Assembly: GCF_947623445.1 (NCBI RefSeq) | Contig: NC_135240.1 | Location: forward strand, 10,850,001 to 10,914,000 | Direction: 5' to 3' | DNA: 64,000 nucleotides | Source of the DNA: Clavelina lepadiformis | Lineage: Eukaryota; Chordata; Ascidiacea; Aplousobranchia; Clavelinidae | In this document: in pieces, positions 13,501 to 28,500 of the stretch | Layout of the letters: every line of letters starts with the position of its first letter | Numbering within the stretch: position 1 is the first letter of the stretch | Made by a program: the position numbers and the translations under genes | Notes under the pieces: model-generated | What the model saw: the letters and a program-made list of their open reading frames with translations, nothing else | Told to the model about the DNA's origin: nothing | The model's database searches: none

Positions 13501-16500
13501 AGACTCATTTCGTTTTCTTTCTCGTGACTGGCGACACTGAAGGGAAGACAAAATGTGAATCTTGCAACTCAAGTGTTTCTTGTGTTTGATCGTTGTCAAG
13601 GCTAAGCCGCCTTTCGCCTTAGCCTTGAAGAGTTAAGTTGTTTAACCGTGATTGATAAATATTGTTTTTTAGTATATATAAATTTTAAATACCATAAAGT
13701 TGCAAACAAAGCAACTAGCGCAGGAAATATAATTTATTAACAATATATGAGAACTAACAAGTTTCAGACATCAATATACGTCCTGCGTCAAAGTGAGAAA
13801 CGAATGTAAATTAATTAAAATCAAAGTTGTGCAAATATTCATAACGACTAGCATACGGAAGTGGCTGCAGGAAAAAAAGACGCAAAATTTAGAGTTTCCA
13901 GACAAGACGATACGGTAAAACGATAGAAATAGGTGCAAAGACATTGTTCAAAATAACAGGCTGTGGCGGTAGCAGACGTTGCGAAAGGCAGGTTGCAAAA
14001 AAATAGCACTGACTGTTTTATACCTACTGTTGTTAGTTTAACTTACTTGTTTAAATGTATTAGAAGGACTTTTAAAGTGTTTCGGTTTATTTCCGGTAGT
14101 TTCTCTATTAAATGTTTGTACCACTCTAACTTTCTTGACCTGTGCTCTTGCTTGATCTCTGCGTGAAAACGATTATGTATTAGAATAGTGAAAACAGCAA
14201 AGAATCTGTAAACCCTAAACGCTTTAAGTTCAATCAACACATTAAACCTTTCAAAACTACTCTACAGTCTACACATTTCGCAGTAAGTTCCAAAACTTTT
14301 AAAACCAAGTAGCAACGCTTGAGACTAAAAATACTGTTGCAAGCGTAACAGCGCACAAGCCACGTACGAGAAGTGTCGATCCATTCTTCGTGCAGCTCTT
14401 CTGTCAGGAGTGATCCCGGGAGGCTCTTGAACCACCTCTTGAGGGCATTTGCAACATCATGGACGTTGAGATCGGTGTCCCTCATCACGGTCTCTCGAGC
14501 GTTTTGCTTAAAATCGCTCAACAACTTGGTCGTCTTACTATGGGTGCCGCTTAGCCGGTAAATTCCTTTCGTGGTGAGACCTTAAGTAGAAATAGGGAAA
14601 ACGTTAAGACTTGCTCATAACTTATAGACTGTTTCACAATTATTTCTTAAAGTAGGTGGGCTTTTTAACTTGTTTGCCTGACCAAAATCTTTCAGTTACT
14701 TCATAAGCTGCTAATTATTCACCGAATTGCTCTACGTAGGTAGTGCACTTCTCAAGTATGATAGGAACGCCTTCTGCGGTCAGTTGCTGGTCAGAGAGGT
14801 TGTATCCGCATTCACAATCTGCTTTCTTAACCGCAGCCAACCACGACTCCGAATCTGCTTTGGTGTCCGAGCGGAGATAATAGGACCTGAAGTTATAGAT
14901 GCAATTTATCAAGGAAAGTCACTTCAACTAGCCGAATAATGTTGAAGGTAACAACTCGGTACATTGGTGACAAGTACATTGATACTCGCTGCGTTGGTAA
15001 TAATTATTGCAAAAGTTTCAACCATAACGTCAGCGCACTTAGCAAATATCTTTTCTGTCCATTTATCTTCGGTCAATCTCCACTAATTTAACAATTTTGG
15101 CAAAAACGTTTACTATGTAGGAGTGTTCAGTGGCTTACTTGTCGCGGAAGACCAGCATGAAGGTGGGTACCGGCTCCTTCTTATTATCTGCAGGGTTTCC
15201 CTCCTGAGTACGATCCAAACCTGTTGGAGCAAAAAACGAAACTAATAGTAACGCGCTTTATTCATAAACAAGCGTCAGCTTTAGAACATCTTTCTATTAT
15301 TGCCATATAGATAAGTGAATAGGCGCGCGCTCGCACACAGGCAGCTACCCTGAGTATTGTACTAACCAAGCTGCACAAGCCGCCTCAGATCTATTGTTTC
15401 CATAGTCATCGAATCGAGATGAAAGTATTGTAACTTTTTTTTCTTTAATCGACACCAAGTAGTCGACCATTCCTATAAGCACAATTAAAATTTTATCATT
15501 AACTTTCCAAACGAAGTAATACGGAACCGTCTATTATAGTGTTAAACGTTATTAATGATGGGATATATTATATCTTTTCGCATTTTTGCTAAGGCTTGAA
15601 CTAACAAAGAGCACGTACAAGAATAATGTTTTAAATGAAGTACAGTACAAAAAATTGGATTAGTAGAAAATCGCCAAGATTACATACGCAATTTATACCA
15701 CAGTAGGTTTATCATGAATATGCCACTTACAGAGCTTTTCTTTGCCCAATGTTGGGATTTAATCCACATTTTTCCAATTCGGTCGTAGTCTGTGTCATTC
15801 TTCATAGCGTTCTGTACGTGCGGTGGTACAATTGCCTGCATCAGACCTCGAGTCCACTTGCTCGCAATTTCCTTACGGTCAGCGCAAAACAAGTAAGTTC
15901 TTCCGGTTTTTCGACCAACTTCGAAGCAGTGTTGGAACCTATGTGTGCAATGAAAATAAGATAAGACTCCTAACGATACGGGTATAAATTATAACAATAG
16001 CTTTGTTGTGGAACTCCGGAAAATTGAAACGACCTACGCCAGGATATAAATAGGCGTTATAAACGAAGATGTGAATAAGTTAACAATAAGGCTTCTAAAG
16101 GAGTTTCCATAGTTTTAATCGACGTTTGATACTAAAACTCCCATTCTGCTTACCCGGCTTTAGTGGCCTGTTCCGGCTGGCAGATGCCTATGCTAATTAA
16201 CTCGGCACAGTCGACTCCATCTTTCAGCAGCGACGTTCTTTCAGGATCGTAATATTTGAAATAGTTATTTTCCAGCACGCACATTCGCTTTTGGAATTCT
16301 ACAAACGGTAAAAACAATGCTTGGATGCAGTAATAAACAAGGACACTTGCTCCAATATAACTTATCCTTGCGGTTGTCGTATGTCGTAATTTGAATAAAG
16401 ATACTTCAACCAACAATTCTGCATAACATGGTTTGACCTATTGAACTGTTTGAAGTATCCTATGTGGTCTGGTTACAAGAGCTAACTCATTCAGCGTTGA

Positions 16501-19500
16501 AGCCCTCACATAAGCACTTCAACAAAGGGTATTAGGAAAGCTACAGAAACCGCCCAATTTAACTACTGGTGTACACTAGTGTATTAGCTGTGGTTATAAT
16601 AAGTTTATCTTATGGAAGCGTTTAAACACACTGTACCTCCTTGCTGCAAAGCTGATCTGATGAGACCTAAACCTCTGGAGGATTTAGTATCATCTTGACT
16701 GCTCTTAAAGTCTCCTCCGTATTTGTAAAGATAATCCTTTAACATCACTGGAGGCTTTGCTTTTCCTTTAGGAAGGGAATTCTTCTTCTGGATGCAAGCG
16801 CTCTGCAGCAAATTGAAGATGATAACGCTTGCGTTTCTTTATAAAAACACGCTGATGTTTCCCCTGGCAGACTTACTCGGTCTGTGACGTGGCCTTCTGG
16901 GCTAACATCTTCCGTAGCACCGTTTTGATAAAGAAATTCCTGTATAATTTTGACAAAGTTATTTAAATTGATCAGCAAACGTCAAGCTTTCAAACGGTGT
17001 ATATTTTTAACCAATTACACCGGAAGTTGTTTTCATGCAATACTATAATTAACTAAATAACTTTTCGTAATTCATGAACCACAACAAAATCGAACAACAC
17101 TCACCGCCATAATATCGTAGTTGAGGTATTTCGCCAAAAGAAAAGCTAAAAATAAACGCCTTGATATTAAAACCCAACAGTCTCTACACAGTCGACAAAT
17201 TCAATAAACCTGGCATCACTGAACAGTGGCATTACTACATCATCATTACTACATCTGGCATCACTACACATTTCAGAGTGGCACTTACGAGTTTGGGGGT
17301 GTGCTTTGCCGGTGTCACAATTTGGATCTGCTCCACTGAACACGAGGGCATACGCTTCACGCAAATCATTATTTCGAACTGCGTTGATCAAAGCCTATAC
17401 GAACACGGAAATCAAAATAGTAATGCAAATGTTGACATGCTGCACTACTTCCTCCAGCAAAGGTTGCCAAGAGGCAATATAAGGATTACTAAAGTCGGGC
17501 CATGCAGGTCAATGGTTCCGATGGATGGTTGATTGAGACTTAAACAGTCATACTTCGTTTAAACAAGGCTGGAAGACTGTTACGGACCTTAAAAATGTTA
17601 CGACCTGATTTTGTTGACCATGATTTTTAATCTATGTACAACCAATGTGCTACCTGACCTAACACGAATGGATGCTAGCTCCCCGACACGATGTTCTTGG
17701 TATAAGTCTATGTTTAGTTTGTACCCTGCAGTTACAATGTACATTGCACACTTCTATGCGCTGCAAAAGGGTGTTAATGAAATACCCTCGATTACTTGCA
17801 TACATATGTTTGTACACTGTGCAGTGTATAATACGTATCACAAAAACAATTGGACACAACCACATAATAAATATACATTATACACCTACTTGATTTAAAC
17901 GCGCTTGATTGCCGCAAAATTTGTGTGGTTCGAGATACTGCATCTCCAGGTATTTGCTCGTGATATACCAAGCCCTCTGTTTTCTAAAAACAAAGTTTGT
18001 TTAGTTTTTATGCGCTAAGTAGAGCCCATATGCCCGTGTTTTAGTAACAAGAGCTTTTCTTTAAGATGTTAAACATTTTGGCTGTATGACACATTTATTC
18101 TTTTACTTTCGTAATTAACAAGCCCTAAGGATGGTCCCAAATTTTTTGAATAATTCAGATCACACATATTTCCGATTGTCTCGATTACAAAGTCTTTACA
18201 CTTTTCGTAAAGTGGCCTTTTAAAATGTCCAATGTAATATCTATTTATAATACGACAAATGCTTATGTAAAGAATTTGCTAATCATAAACAGAAGAATAC
18301 TTCAATAGCCATATACTGCTACTTGGCATTTTTGTCGAACAATGACTGACAGCTATAAAGACACCAATAGCAGCATAAACCAGCCAGTAAACATCGATAA
18401 ATCATAGTATTTTGCCAGACAGAATTCACCTGTAGTCTTATACCAACGTAAAGCCAGCGGCGGAATACCTTCTGCTATCAAGCTACTGACTAAATTAATA
18501 AAGAATCTTGTTTGTGATACGATTGCCATAACAGACGTATGATTTGACTACAGTCAGTTATACTTATTATATATGTGTTTGAGAGGTAAGCAATAATCAG
18601 ACAGCATATACATTGGTATAGACTATAGAGTCTATACTATAGACATTGAGTTTACACTTACTTGTCTGCCATGTCCGTGATTGCGTCACTTGATTTTAAT
18701 CTGGCGCCCCAGAAAGAATTGGCAACTCCATTACCGAGCGTAAACAGAAGCTGAAAAACGACAAATAAAAAAAATTGAAGTTAGTAACGTATAATAATAG
18801 AGGTTCTGTCAAGATATCCCAATAGTCAAGAGCGGTTATGATTATTATCAGTGTATGGTTATTCATAAAAAATATTGAGTTAAGAAACTGACGATGTATT
18901 GGAGGTCTTGGAAAGTACTTTCTGACTGATTTGCAAATTTTGTTAAAAGATATTTTTACAAAAAAAATTTTTTTTTAAAAGGTATGTTATCAGTCATGAC
19001 CATCTTAAAGGATGCTGGCTGCTGTTGAAATGTTGATTTATTTATAGAGTTTCTATCCAAATACTTGCATGAAAAATTCAAAATGATCGAAATATCTTTA
19101 TGCAGTTAAATTCCCTAAACCGTTTACAACCAAAAATAACACATTTTGCATTGCAAGTGGAAAATAGAACCACTTTCAATACTGTGTCGAGAGAAAAGAC
19201 AAGACAAAGTTATTCCCTGTAGAGCTTGTATCAGATTATAGACAACGATTTGGTGGAAAAACTCACATTTTTCATGTTTTCATTCCATATTTTAACATCC
19301 ATTTTAAGTGAGCGAACTTTGCTGTTGTGCACCCCTAGATCCCGATGCACCCCTGCACAGTGCTTACAGATTACAACTGCCAGATTAATGGATGCCCAAT
19401 CCGGATCTTCACGCCCACAATCTGCACATTTCTTGTTTGGTTCATTCATCCACACTTCCTCAACAACCTTTATATGACACAGTTTTATTTAGTATGAGAA

Positions 19501-22500
19501 CACAACATTGTCATTTAGCAAAGTACAACTGCTGAGACAGTAGTCTTCAACCGCAAACAAGAAACAAATTCTATTGAGCAATGAAAAATATTGATATTAT
19601 TAACAATATCTATTATCGATGGATGCGATCAACTTGAGCAAATAAAATTCACTTTAACAATGGTGTTTGTTGATATATGTCCATGAGATATAGTAGTACC
19701 CGAGATAGCTTTAAAACACCAGGTTTTTACAACCTAGGCTTATACGTCAAAAAAGCTCCAACCAGTATTTGAAACTACCACAAAGTTTTAATTCAATTCC
19801 ACTATTACACTTAAATGGGCAACTCATGTGCAAGCACGATCATTTTTAGGCGAACGTCCAATTCACCTTGTAATCGGACAGTCCTTCAGCTATAGCATCG
19901 TTCAAAGCCTCAACCCAGGAGCGTTTTTCTTCCTCGCTATCCGCTGTTAACCTGTTAGCAAGTAAAGGAATTTTTCATTGAAAAACACGCTTGGAATAAA
20001 CCTTAGTCAGATGAAACATAGTTAATAAGGGTGTAGGAAAAGTCGTGTAGTGAATCGAGAGGAACTTTTATGTTGGAGCGGTTTTCGACTACTCTTTTAC
20101 GTCATGCTACAAAGTCAACAGTTAACGTGTTACATAAAATAGATTATCATATCCTAATTGGTAAAAGGTTGGCAGTATTTCAGTCAATTATGTTATGCGT
20201 TGATATTCTTTTACCCATACCTCACATCCGTACTTGTACAACGTCACAAGACTGTAAACGTTGTTAATGTAAAATAGGTACAACAACAGGGTAGTCTTTA
20301 GTAGAGTCTAGCGACTTGTTACACTTCTATCGTTTGTATAGCAAATATCGCACTTTTCAAACCGCTTACGTCACGTAATATTTCACTTATTTTCTATGTA
20401 TGGCCGGATGATAGATTGGGTATAATTGTAGAGGCCACTATATGCAGTCACGTAGTCCGGATAAACGTTAAGAATATGTTTAGGCTGCGCAAATACTCCA
20501 GTGTTTTATCATATGATTATGACTGAACTTGGCAGTTTTTGCTTTACGAAAGGCTGTAGCATTGGTTTCGGTTTCTCTCTTTCATTCAGTAGCCAAGCGC
20601 CGTAGACGTAGAGGGAATGGTGAAAGATTACCAAACATCAATCCAGCCAGATAAATACTAACATTTTCATCGAATACAGAAGCCATACATTTAATTACAT
20701 TAGGACTTGCTGGTAAATTGGATTAGTTAACGTCCATATTCCAGCTCATGACTACATATACAGTAAAGGGAACTTGTTTTATTAATGACTTCAACATAAA
20801 AAAACATTAATATCAATCGGAATGGCACACGAAGGAAAACCCCATGTAATAAATTGACCCATAAAAATAGCCAACACCACAACTGACAATAGACAACAGA
20901 CAACTGACAAGTAACCACGTACACCACACCGAATATACGGAAATAGCGATTTCAACAACCTATACAGTTGATGTTACAAATTACCGAAAACCGTTCGCAC
21001 TAGCGGCACTTATCAGTTTAACATTTAATTGGTCAGCAGTCTACTACTGTATTATGATTACCATGTTTTTTTAATTTAAATATGCAGCGGTTGTATAACT
21101 CATGACTCGATGACGTCATAACACGAATAAGCATGATGGTTTGTCAACATGTAGCCCGTACGTCGCGCATTGCTATATGTGAATATGGCAAGCCGTACTG
21201 GACAAAAGTGAAAATCGCGGGACAAAAAACGTCTAATCGCGGGTGATCACGCGTTAACAAGGGAGAAGTTATGAGTGATGAGTTGCGATGACGGCTGACG
21301 CGGCCTTATCAGAATGCTCCTGTCCGAGTGTAAAATTCCACAAGAGCATATACGTTACTTGTGCTGAGTTTGTCTTTCTGAGTTATTGAGGTCATGAACA
21401 ATTATGTATTAGGCTTATGACGGCCTGGTAATGGAAAATAACTGACGTAAATACATTGTATGATAAACTACACACGTTTCTTTTAGGTGAGTTCACGGTT
21501 TAGACAAGGGCAAGCACGTGAAATCAATTTCCTATGAGGGTTTTCTAAGCTGGGGTTCGAGGACCTCTGGGGGTCTGTGATGACTGCACAGGGGTCCATT
21601 GCTCTCACAAAAAACAACTCCAATTTTAGTACCTTTTACCACTACCTACATGTGTGAGACAAAGTATTCAGCTTCATCAAATTGAAGACAAAATACTGGT
21701 GCAGACTTGCCGTAGGGTCTGACTTACGAGTTTGCTTGTCACAAATTGCTACGAGATTTGATAAATTGTTCAGTAAAAAGCAACCTCTTCCATCGCATTG
21801 ATGTTATTAGTGTTGTTAATAAACATGATTTTGTGTTATTTATTTTTGGGTTTGTACAGTATTATAGTTTCTCGTTGGTTAGGCATAAAAATTGATGCGA
21901 CATAAGATTGGGGTCCAAGAAAAAAAAGAGTTACCAACAGGGGTCCATGGCCCAAAAGTTTCGGGAAACCCTGGTCTAATCAAATCAATAATGGTGTATG
22001 ATAGTATGTATGATAGATACTTACTATCGGTATCATACTTACGTGAACGTTCTAAAGGGGAAGATAACTTGAAATTTCTTCTTGTCCACTTCCTTAACAG
22101 TTGCTATTTTCATGGACAACCTATGCCGGAAGGTAACATATAATTATTGTGCTACCTGTGTGCAAGTTGGCATTGCATTCAGTAACTACTTTCATTACGT
22201 CACCGTTTTCGTCATATAAGCTATTTTTGTAATGCATCTACGTGTAACGCATTGCGCAACCTAATTGCGTAGTGTAGGTAAAATATTGCTAATTAAATAA
22301 GGCAAAAAGTTCAATGCTTATTTGCGAACATGCGTAAATGGCAAGCGGAAAAGGTAACATGATTTGAATCAACAGAGTTTCTAAATACTCATTAAACAAA
22401 CAATACACTGCCATAGTGACTTATAGAACATTTGCATTTACTAAAAGGCGCGATGTTTGCTGTACCCTTATACTTATGTAGCTGCAAAAATTGATAACAT

Positions 22501-25500
22501 CTACTCACTTAGCAACTGGTTGGCCAAAGTTGAACTCGTTGCTGGTCTTATAGTAAGCGAAAAGATCGCCTTTTGTTGCCAGGTAATTCTTCTGCCGACT
22601 GCCATCCATCTTCAAAAATCCTTCCTTGTAAGGCATGTACATGCAGCCACCTGGCTTAAACTGGTTTTGGCTTTGTTTCTGCGGTAGAGTCATAACGAAT
22701 AGTCATAAAAAGTCATAAACATAACACCTTACAGACGAATCGCGTTCAATGCCGTCCTGTAATCATACGTTTCTATATGCAATGTCCGCAGCCGTGTAAT
22801 AGCAGTACTGTATATGTAGATCTACAGGCTGTGTTATAGGTCATATGCGTACCCCAACGGTGCTTATTCAATCCAGCTTGTTTTTGTGGTGCAATATGTG
22901 CGTAAACGCACGATCATGAGCAAAGTCACCGCTCGGGACTCAGCGAAGACAAAATGCTCTTTCAATTCGCTTACGCCTTACAGGATATCGTCGACCACAA
23001 TAACATGGTGAGAGACAAAAAGAATTTATGAGCAGAACGTACAAGGATTGCTCGCACAGTCGTGGACAGTTAGCCATCATTTTTGTTTTCTCTTCATACA
23101 ATGGAAATATTCAACTTTTATTAATTTGTCGCCTTCAAAGCGTGCTGCTCTGCAAGCAATGTAATTGCAAGGTGTTTTAAACTTCGATGAAGTGTTATAA
23201 AGTTATCATGAATACATCCCGGACTCAAACCATCTCAAGATGATGTTCACGTGAGATTATTTCACAATCTTCTAATATGATAAAAAGATTTTCGAAGGCC
23301 ATACATATATCTTCAGTCTACTCAAAAACTTGGGCAATAACTGTTCTCACGACATTTATATTTTCAATCTATATAGGAAATGATAATACAGCTAAAAACA
23401 TAGCAAAAACTTCATTATACTTATCGCTGTTTCTGCGGTTGCTGTAAGTTCAAACGGGTTTAAAAAATTTAACAAAATTGAAAAAGCAACAAGTTTTATC
23501 TTCATTTCCAATCACAACTCAACAATTATGTTTCCTTTTAGAATAAAGGATTTTTTACGCAAATTGAAACTATTGTCATGTGCATTAGATGTTATCACCA
23601 GTTTCTATATATAATGTAATCGTTTCTGTAATGTAATCGATTAAACTTTCACAACAATAAATCAACGTAACGTTAGCGCTCCAATTCTGCCATAATATAT
23701 TGACCATTATAATCTACCTATTCTCTGGCGATAGTGAACGTAAGAGGAACCGAGTAATCATTTTAAACACTCTATAAAATCTTAACCTACAAACATTTCG
23801 CAAGCTACTGCAACATTCAACATATTGCATAACGGGCATTTAAAGCTCTTTAAGGACTTTGTATAGGTGTACTGTATATCAAATAGCCTTTATGTGCAAC
23901 AAACTCTATCAATACAAATGATCTAGCCCAGACAGTCCAACTTACGCCATTCACGGTATGTCGCCTGCGGTGGATTTCGAGTTGTACCGGAGGGTAGGTC
24001 TGTCTTCTGTCCCTCATTATTTCAAATTCCAAATTATTGGTTTCAACTGGCGCAAGCATCTAGATTTGCCACTGGTGCATCGAACACATAGGAATCCTTT
24101 TTACTCCACTCGTTTAATCCAACACACGTGAAATATGACTCACAGTCATCAAATGGTTACGGCGGCGGCGAAATTATTCGATAGATATATATTAATCAAG
24201 CAGCAGATTCATCAGCGTTTTGTTTTTTCTCCTATATGTCAGGCGCTTAAATTTGCTTTATAATTGGTTGACTATAAACTGTCTGAAACACTACAGTCGT
24301 CATATACACATCCACGACAAAAAAACACCCAACGCTAACATAAACTTTTTTAACAAACCGCATATGATAAGTGGGATAATAGCAGTGTAAAACCTGTTCA
24401 TACGTGTAAAATTATTATCTGTCGTATATGCTATAAGGCTTGAAGCTTTTCATAGGTATTTCGTTACTTCTAGTTTACTTAAAAACGCTCATTGCGACGG
24501 AGCCTTATGCAATATTTCAAGGTTCGGCCTGCTTTCCATCTTGCTGTTCTGAGACGATACACTATTTTAATCCTTTCTGCAGCTGCAGACCCAAATGACC
24601 GAAGGCAAAAAGCCAATAAAAAACATTAACCATTATTAACCGATCGACAGCACAACAGCGCAAGGCAAGAATCGTTTTCAGTGCCCAGAAAACTTAACGT
24701 GCGCTCGTGACTGCACTAAACCATCTCTATCAAGTAGCAGGCAACGAAGCTAAAGTTACTGTATAGGACTCTGCGACGGAAACGTTATGTTGATATCACT
24801 GCCGAAGTTCTGCCGTTTTGAGTCACAGTAAAGTCACTGCGCGAACCTAAACAATCCACTGCACTCTGAGGCCGATCTGACTGCGTCTATAAAGCTATGT
24901 TTTTTCTATCTGATAGCCATGCCTAATGGTATTGTGTTCATTTATTGACCTCTCCACTGACGACAATTAATAAAGTTCGTGATGGGTTAAACAGTCATGT
25001 TCCGTTCTCGTTTGTCTGACCTATTACTCTAAAGACCTTATAACGCCAGTGTTCCTATAAAAGTACATTCAAAAAATAAACTAAACGTTTTTATTTTATT
25101 AGTAAGTTGAGAAGTATGTGTACTCCGTGACCTGCCGTCTAAATCTCGCGCTCATACTGAACGAAACCGTTTCCTTCAAAAGCATATGCGCAAGGTGCTA
25201 ATGTAGCTTTTTCTATGGTAGCAATGTACTTTCTCTTCAACGTATTTCTATACATAGCAGCGTTGTTAATTGGAAAATTTCAACTATTTCCTTCGCTTGG
25301 TTTATGAATGACTCCCCTCGGTGAATAGGAATTGCTAAATTATGGCCTCGTCACATTTAACGAGCACCATTGATGGGATGGCTGATACGTAATTGAGCAT
25401 TAAGTTCTGTTAAATGCAGTTTAAATTTTTACCAAATCACATTGATAATAGAATACAGCAATGTGTAATAAATTCCTAGCAACAATGCTGTGATTCGAAA

Positions 25501-28500
25501 CCAGTTACAAAAATAAACCAAAAATGGCCTTTGTCAGCTGTCAAGTGTTTGTTCAGCCCATAATACATATCACACAGTGCAACTGCAAGGCAAATTGGCT
25601 TAACACGAAGTGACATTCCGACAAGTTCTTTTTGTTATCACAACATCGCATAATACCTTCTACTCCATAACTTAAATAACATAAACATGAAGCTCAAGTT
25701 CCTACAACTTGATAGCGGTATTCAGGCATACTTTCGACTTACCACGGAAGCCAGTAAATACGACCAACACCTCATTACATGTGTACTAAACCTCTAGGCT
25801 ATTTGAGGAGGTGTAAGGCAACAACTTATTCTACCCATGCCCTTTCGCCGAGTAAACGACTAAATAAAAACATGCCGATGGCCAATTAAACCACAAAGAG
25901 CTGTGAACTGCTCAGCACGACTTCGGTAAGCACAACCTATGTCGTTGAAGTAAATTGCCCTACAGTTAAAATCAACGAGGAATTCCACGACCAAGGTTAG
26001 AAGCAAAGTTACGTTGTATAAGCAGACTTCATTGCCCTGGGCTAATAAGCGTTCGGTTGTGTAATTGTATACATTACATCATGTTTCCAGTGGAGTGTGA
26101 CGGTACTAGCACTGATTATGACTTTTGAAGTAAAGTTAATTATGTGTGGTATGTCGTTACGCATGCGTGTTAACGTGTTCCTCTTGAAGACAATACTGTG
26201 CAGTATTTGCAGGAGTTGTGCCAAAAGACAAAAAGGTATTTGGTCATTACTGAAATGAGCAATAATTTGAAAAGTGCTATATCAAGGGTATGACGGATTA
26301 TTCCCTAATAAACCTACGTTAAAGCAAAATATGATTCTCAATGAAGTACATTTCAGGCCAGAAAAGTATTAAACGCTAAATATTAAAATTTGAGAGAACT
26401 TTTGATGGGCACTATACAAAACCGGATCAACGGCCAATGTTCAGCGTCATGTTAATAGCAAATAGGTTTAACTTCAGTCACACAGGACACGACAAGCGAA
26501 GGTTGTCTTAATGATGAATGCTAATGACTAATCATCCTCATGGTTGAATTAAAGATGATCTGGGCAAAGAAAATACGGAACTATGCATGTATTCACCACA
26601 TGGTAGTCATGAAGCAGCTCTATTTCAGTAGTATGACGCACAATTGTGCAATTCTGTCACTATATCATGTTGAAAGCCACTGATGTAGATGTACGTTATA
26701 AAAGAATTTACCTATCTACAGATAAATCGAATATAATGGTACTCTTACCTCGTAATGTAGTTTTGCAGCAAGAATCGTTGATGTCCAAATTGCCTTTTCG
26801 TCAGAATTTTCCGCAGTAAAAATGTATTTTCTTCCTCCTTTGGCCATAATATGAAAGATTTTGGGATCACTATTTGATACTTGAACACGAAGGATTACGT
26901 CGACAGGAATAATTCCTTTACTTAATTCCGTCTAAAAATTTCAGACGACGAATCAAAATTTCAGGAGTTTACTGTATAATTCTAAGGTTAAAACCAATCC
27001 TTTTTGGCTCAGATGAAAGTTGTTAGGAGATTTCTATAAACACCAAATTACCTTCGTGTCACTTTCATAGTAAATTAATTCTTCGCCATCAAAAACAACC
27101 CAACGTTTTCGCCATAATGTTTCATGCCTATTGAACAGAAATAAAAAAAACGACAAGTTAAAAATAGTCTTGAAGAGCAAATCAACAAACTAAGTTCTGT
27201 GTTTATCATAAAGCATTGGACGAACTGGAACTAGCTAAATTCTTGAAAAGGTAGAGGGAAATAATTAAAGAAAATGGAATTGATATACGCGTAAACGTCA
27301 CGTTTGCATTGCACCATTAGGATCAGCGCTATATCAATATGTGTCCCAGGCAAGCTTTCGGGTCTCGTTATATGCAACTTTAAATATACTTGAATTTATT
27401 TGATGTCGATGTATGAATTTTAAAGTTGGTTCCTAACAAATTTGAGGTTCCCAACCTTCTTTATTCGTCGCACCCCCACAAAAACATTGATGTGTTGTCG
27501 TAGCCCTTGTTTCCGTAAAATGTAGCTTTCGACTAACAAAAGTTAAATACTTTGGTATCCAAATAATAGCCTTTCCCTAGGTCTCGGACCTCCCAGGGGT
27601 GCTATAAATGAACTACCTGACGTTTTGGACGGTGCATATTCTTCTTATAGAACACATATAAGAATGGAACTTTGGTCGTAATATGGACAATAACAATAAT
27701 GGTACTACTAAACCAGGATAGTACAAATAAAGCAAAGAATACCATAGCAAATAGCTTGTCTAAACCGTCACAAAATGCCAAAACTTGGCAGGAAAAACTT
27801 CATTCTAGCTAAGCTCTAGGCCTCTTGAACGCCTAGGAACAAACAGTGAAGTAGAACTGGGACATTGGACAAGCGCGTGTAAATTAGATCTATACTTCGT
27901 AAGCTGCAAAGATATTTTTGATCTCTTGTGAAGGGCATTGGACTTCATTGCGGTTAGCAGTGTCGTCACATGACCAAATTTGAATCTAAATGCTGAGTTT
28001 ATGCTTCGTAAGTCGACAAGTTGACTCCATGAAGGATTAGTGTCTTCAAAAAAACACAAAGAATACTAACTTTAGCGCTTGATAACTGGACGTGATGGAC
28101 TTTCAAGAGCGTTCGGTACAAAGGTCGCGATTGCACAAATACGAGCTCTCCTATAAGGACGCTGATAAGGTTGGTAAAGGACAAAAATAAACTTCATGTA
28201 CGCCTAACAACAGGAAAAAAACGTGTCTTTAGCGACAAAAATTGCAACATATATGTTTTCCTTATTTATTCATTTTTAAACACGATCGAACTACTCTTAT
28301 TTTAGGATTTGAGTTTCCATATTGTAATTTTTCTTTAAGTTACCTAAGTTTGCACACAAGTTGTGTAGTCAAATGTTTTGCAGAGTTTCTTAATTCATTA
28401 CAACATAAACCAAAGCTCACTGAACAAAAGCAAAAATCTCCGCTTCAATGAAAATTAAACAGAATTTGAGTTTTCTGCAAAGTTTTAAACGCATGTAGAC

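Noticed and set aside
18615..18655. Near-palindrome of TATAGACTATAGAGTCTATA type in an ARAP intron
   Set aside because: Short and AT-rich; such matches are expected by chance in this base composition.
21111..21118. Perfect CRE palindrome TGACGTCA (also at 9542-9549 and within an XPNPEP3 exon)
   Set aside because: Single 8-bp matches in introns and coding sequence; no clustering near a promoter.
27430..27600. Possible hAT remnant in an ARAP intron (GAGGTTCCCAACCTTC end)
   Set aside because: Only one end looks like a transposon terminus; no matching inverted end or flanking duplication found.
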